A DNA stretch of 64,000 nt, from assembly GCA_017504405.1 (NCBI GenBank), contig JAFVRG010000021.1, positions 1 to 64,000 on the forward strand, given 5' to 3'. Made by a program: the position numbers and the translations under genes. This document shows positions 63,928-64,000 of this stretch, piece by piece; within the stretch, counting starts at the first letter, position 1, and each line of letters starts with the position of its first letter. Origin of the DNA: Clostridia bacterium. Lineage in GTDB: Bacteria; Bacillota; Clostridia; Oscillospirales; CAG-272. The notes under the pieces are model-generated. The model worked only from the letters and a program-made list of their open reading frames with translations, ran no database searches and had not been told where the DNA came from.

Positions 63928-64000
63928 CTTATTTCCTGGGATATTTGCAAAAAAATTGAGAAAATTATATTTGACGCAAAATTCGCAAAAATGCTTGAAA

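Noticed and set aside
1..64000. CRISPR arrays, insertion sequences, prophage genes, tRNA or rRNA genes
   Set aside because: I looked for regularly spaced repeats, transposase or integrase motifs and cloverleaf sequences and found none.

Overview
The window reads as chromosomal DNA of an endospore-forming Clostridia (Bacillota), most likely an anaerobic gut lineage near Oscillospirales or Christensenellales; that placement is inference. It rests on a dense set of sporulation genes (spo0A, spoIIGA-sigE, spoIIR, yqfC/yqfD, ylbJ, spoVT, a pdaA-like deacetylase, a dacF-like carboxypeptidase), a large Gram-positive type SRP RNA next to dnaX, AT-rich sigma-A promoters of the form TTGACA-17-TATAAT, and low to moderate GC. 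I see no plasmid, phage, insertion sequence, CRISPR array, tRNA or rRNA. About 90 percent of genes lie on the minus strand.

Layout. 1-8 kb: a truncated membrane protein gene, a 700-base gene-poor stretch with two related palindromes, a Cys-rich probable coat protein, a tiny P-loop protein, pgi, a dacF-like DD-carboxypeptidase, an acetyltransferase and a DUF624 membrane protein. 8-16 kb: an orphan solute-binding lipoprotein, then rpmE-hflX-yigZ-dgt-dnaG-sigA running leftward. 16-19 kb: sigE-spoIIGA, rplS and spoIIR. 19-22 kb: recR-ybaB-dnaX headed by the SRP RNA. 22-30.6 kb: yqfC-yqfD-phoH-ybeY-era-recO-mutS2, then a degenerate response regulator translationally coupled to a FabG-like reductase. 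30.7-32.6 kb, plus strand: ylbJ (frameshifted) and spo0A. 32.6-36.8 kb: membrane pyrophosphatase, pdaA-like gene, a Nudix fusion and rpsU. 36.9-41.1 kb: two M16 peptidase homologues, lgt and folD. 41.3-43.7 kb: a beta-mannosidase. 43.9 kb: spoVT. 44.5-63.9 kb: an unbroken leftward run nusB, Kae1-like, xseA, xseB, ispA, tlyA, nadK, argR, recN, murB, whiA, dnaE, cvpA-like, clpE-like, a P-type ATPase homologue and an Mrp ATPase, headed by a consensus promoter.

Most genes are housekeeping: replication and repair, ribosome maturation, cell wall precursors, isoprenoids, and carbon metabolism. The sporulation genes are spread among them and cover entry (Spo0A), the forespore-to-mother-cell signal (SpoIIR to SpoIIGA to sigma-E) and late forespore functions.

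The least ordinary observations are: (1) a Spo0A whose phospho-acceptor Asp56 is Glu and whose conserved switch Lys is Arg; (2) an 885-residue P-type ATPase homologue that has lost every catalytic motif, sitting in an operon with Mrp; (3) a hairpin between recR and spoIIR that contains both a probable sigma-F -10 element and the spoIIR Shine-Dalgarno sequence, an arrangement that could silence read-through message while sparing forespore message; (4) a Nudix protein with a degenerate pyrophosphatase-like N-terminus that seems to start at ACG; (5) a single-base frameshift in ylbJ. Promoter, terminator and start-site calls are by eye.
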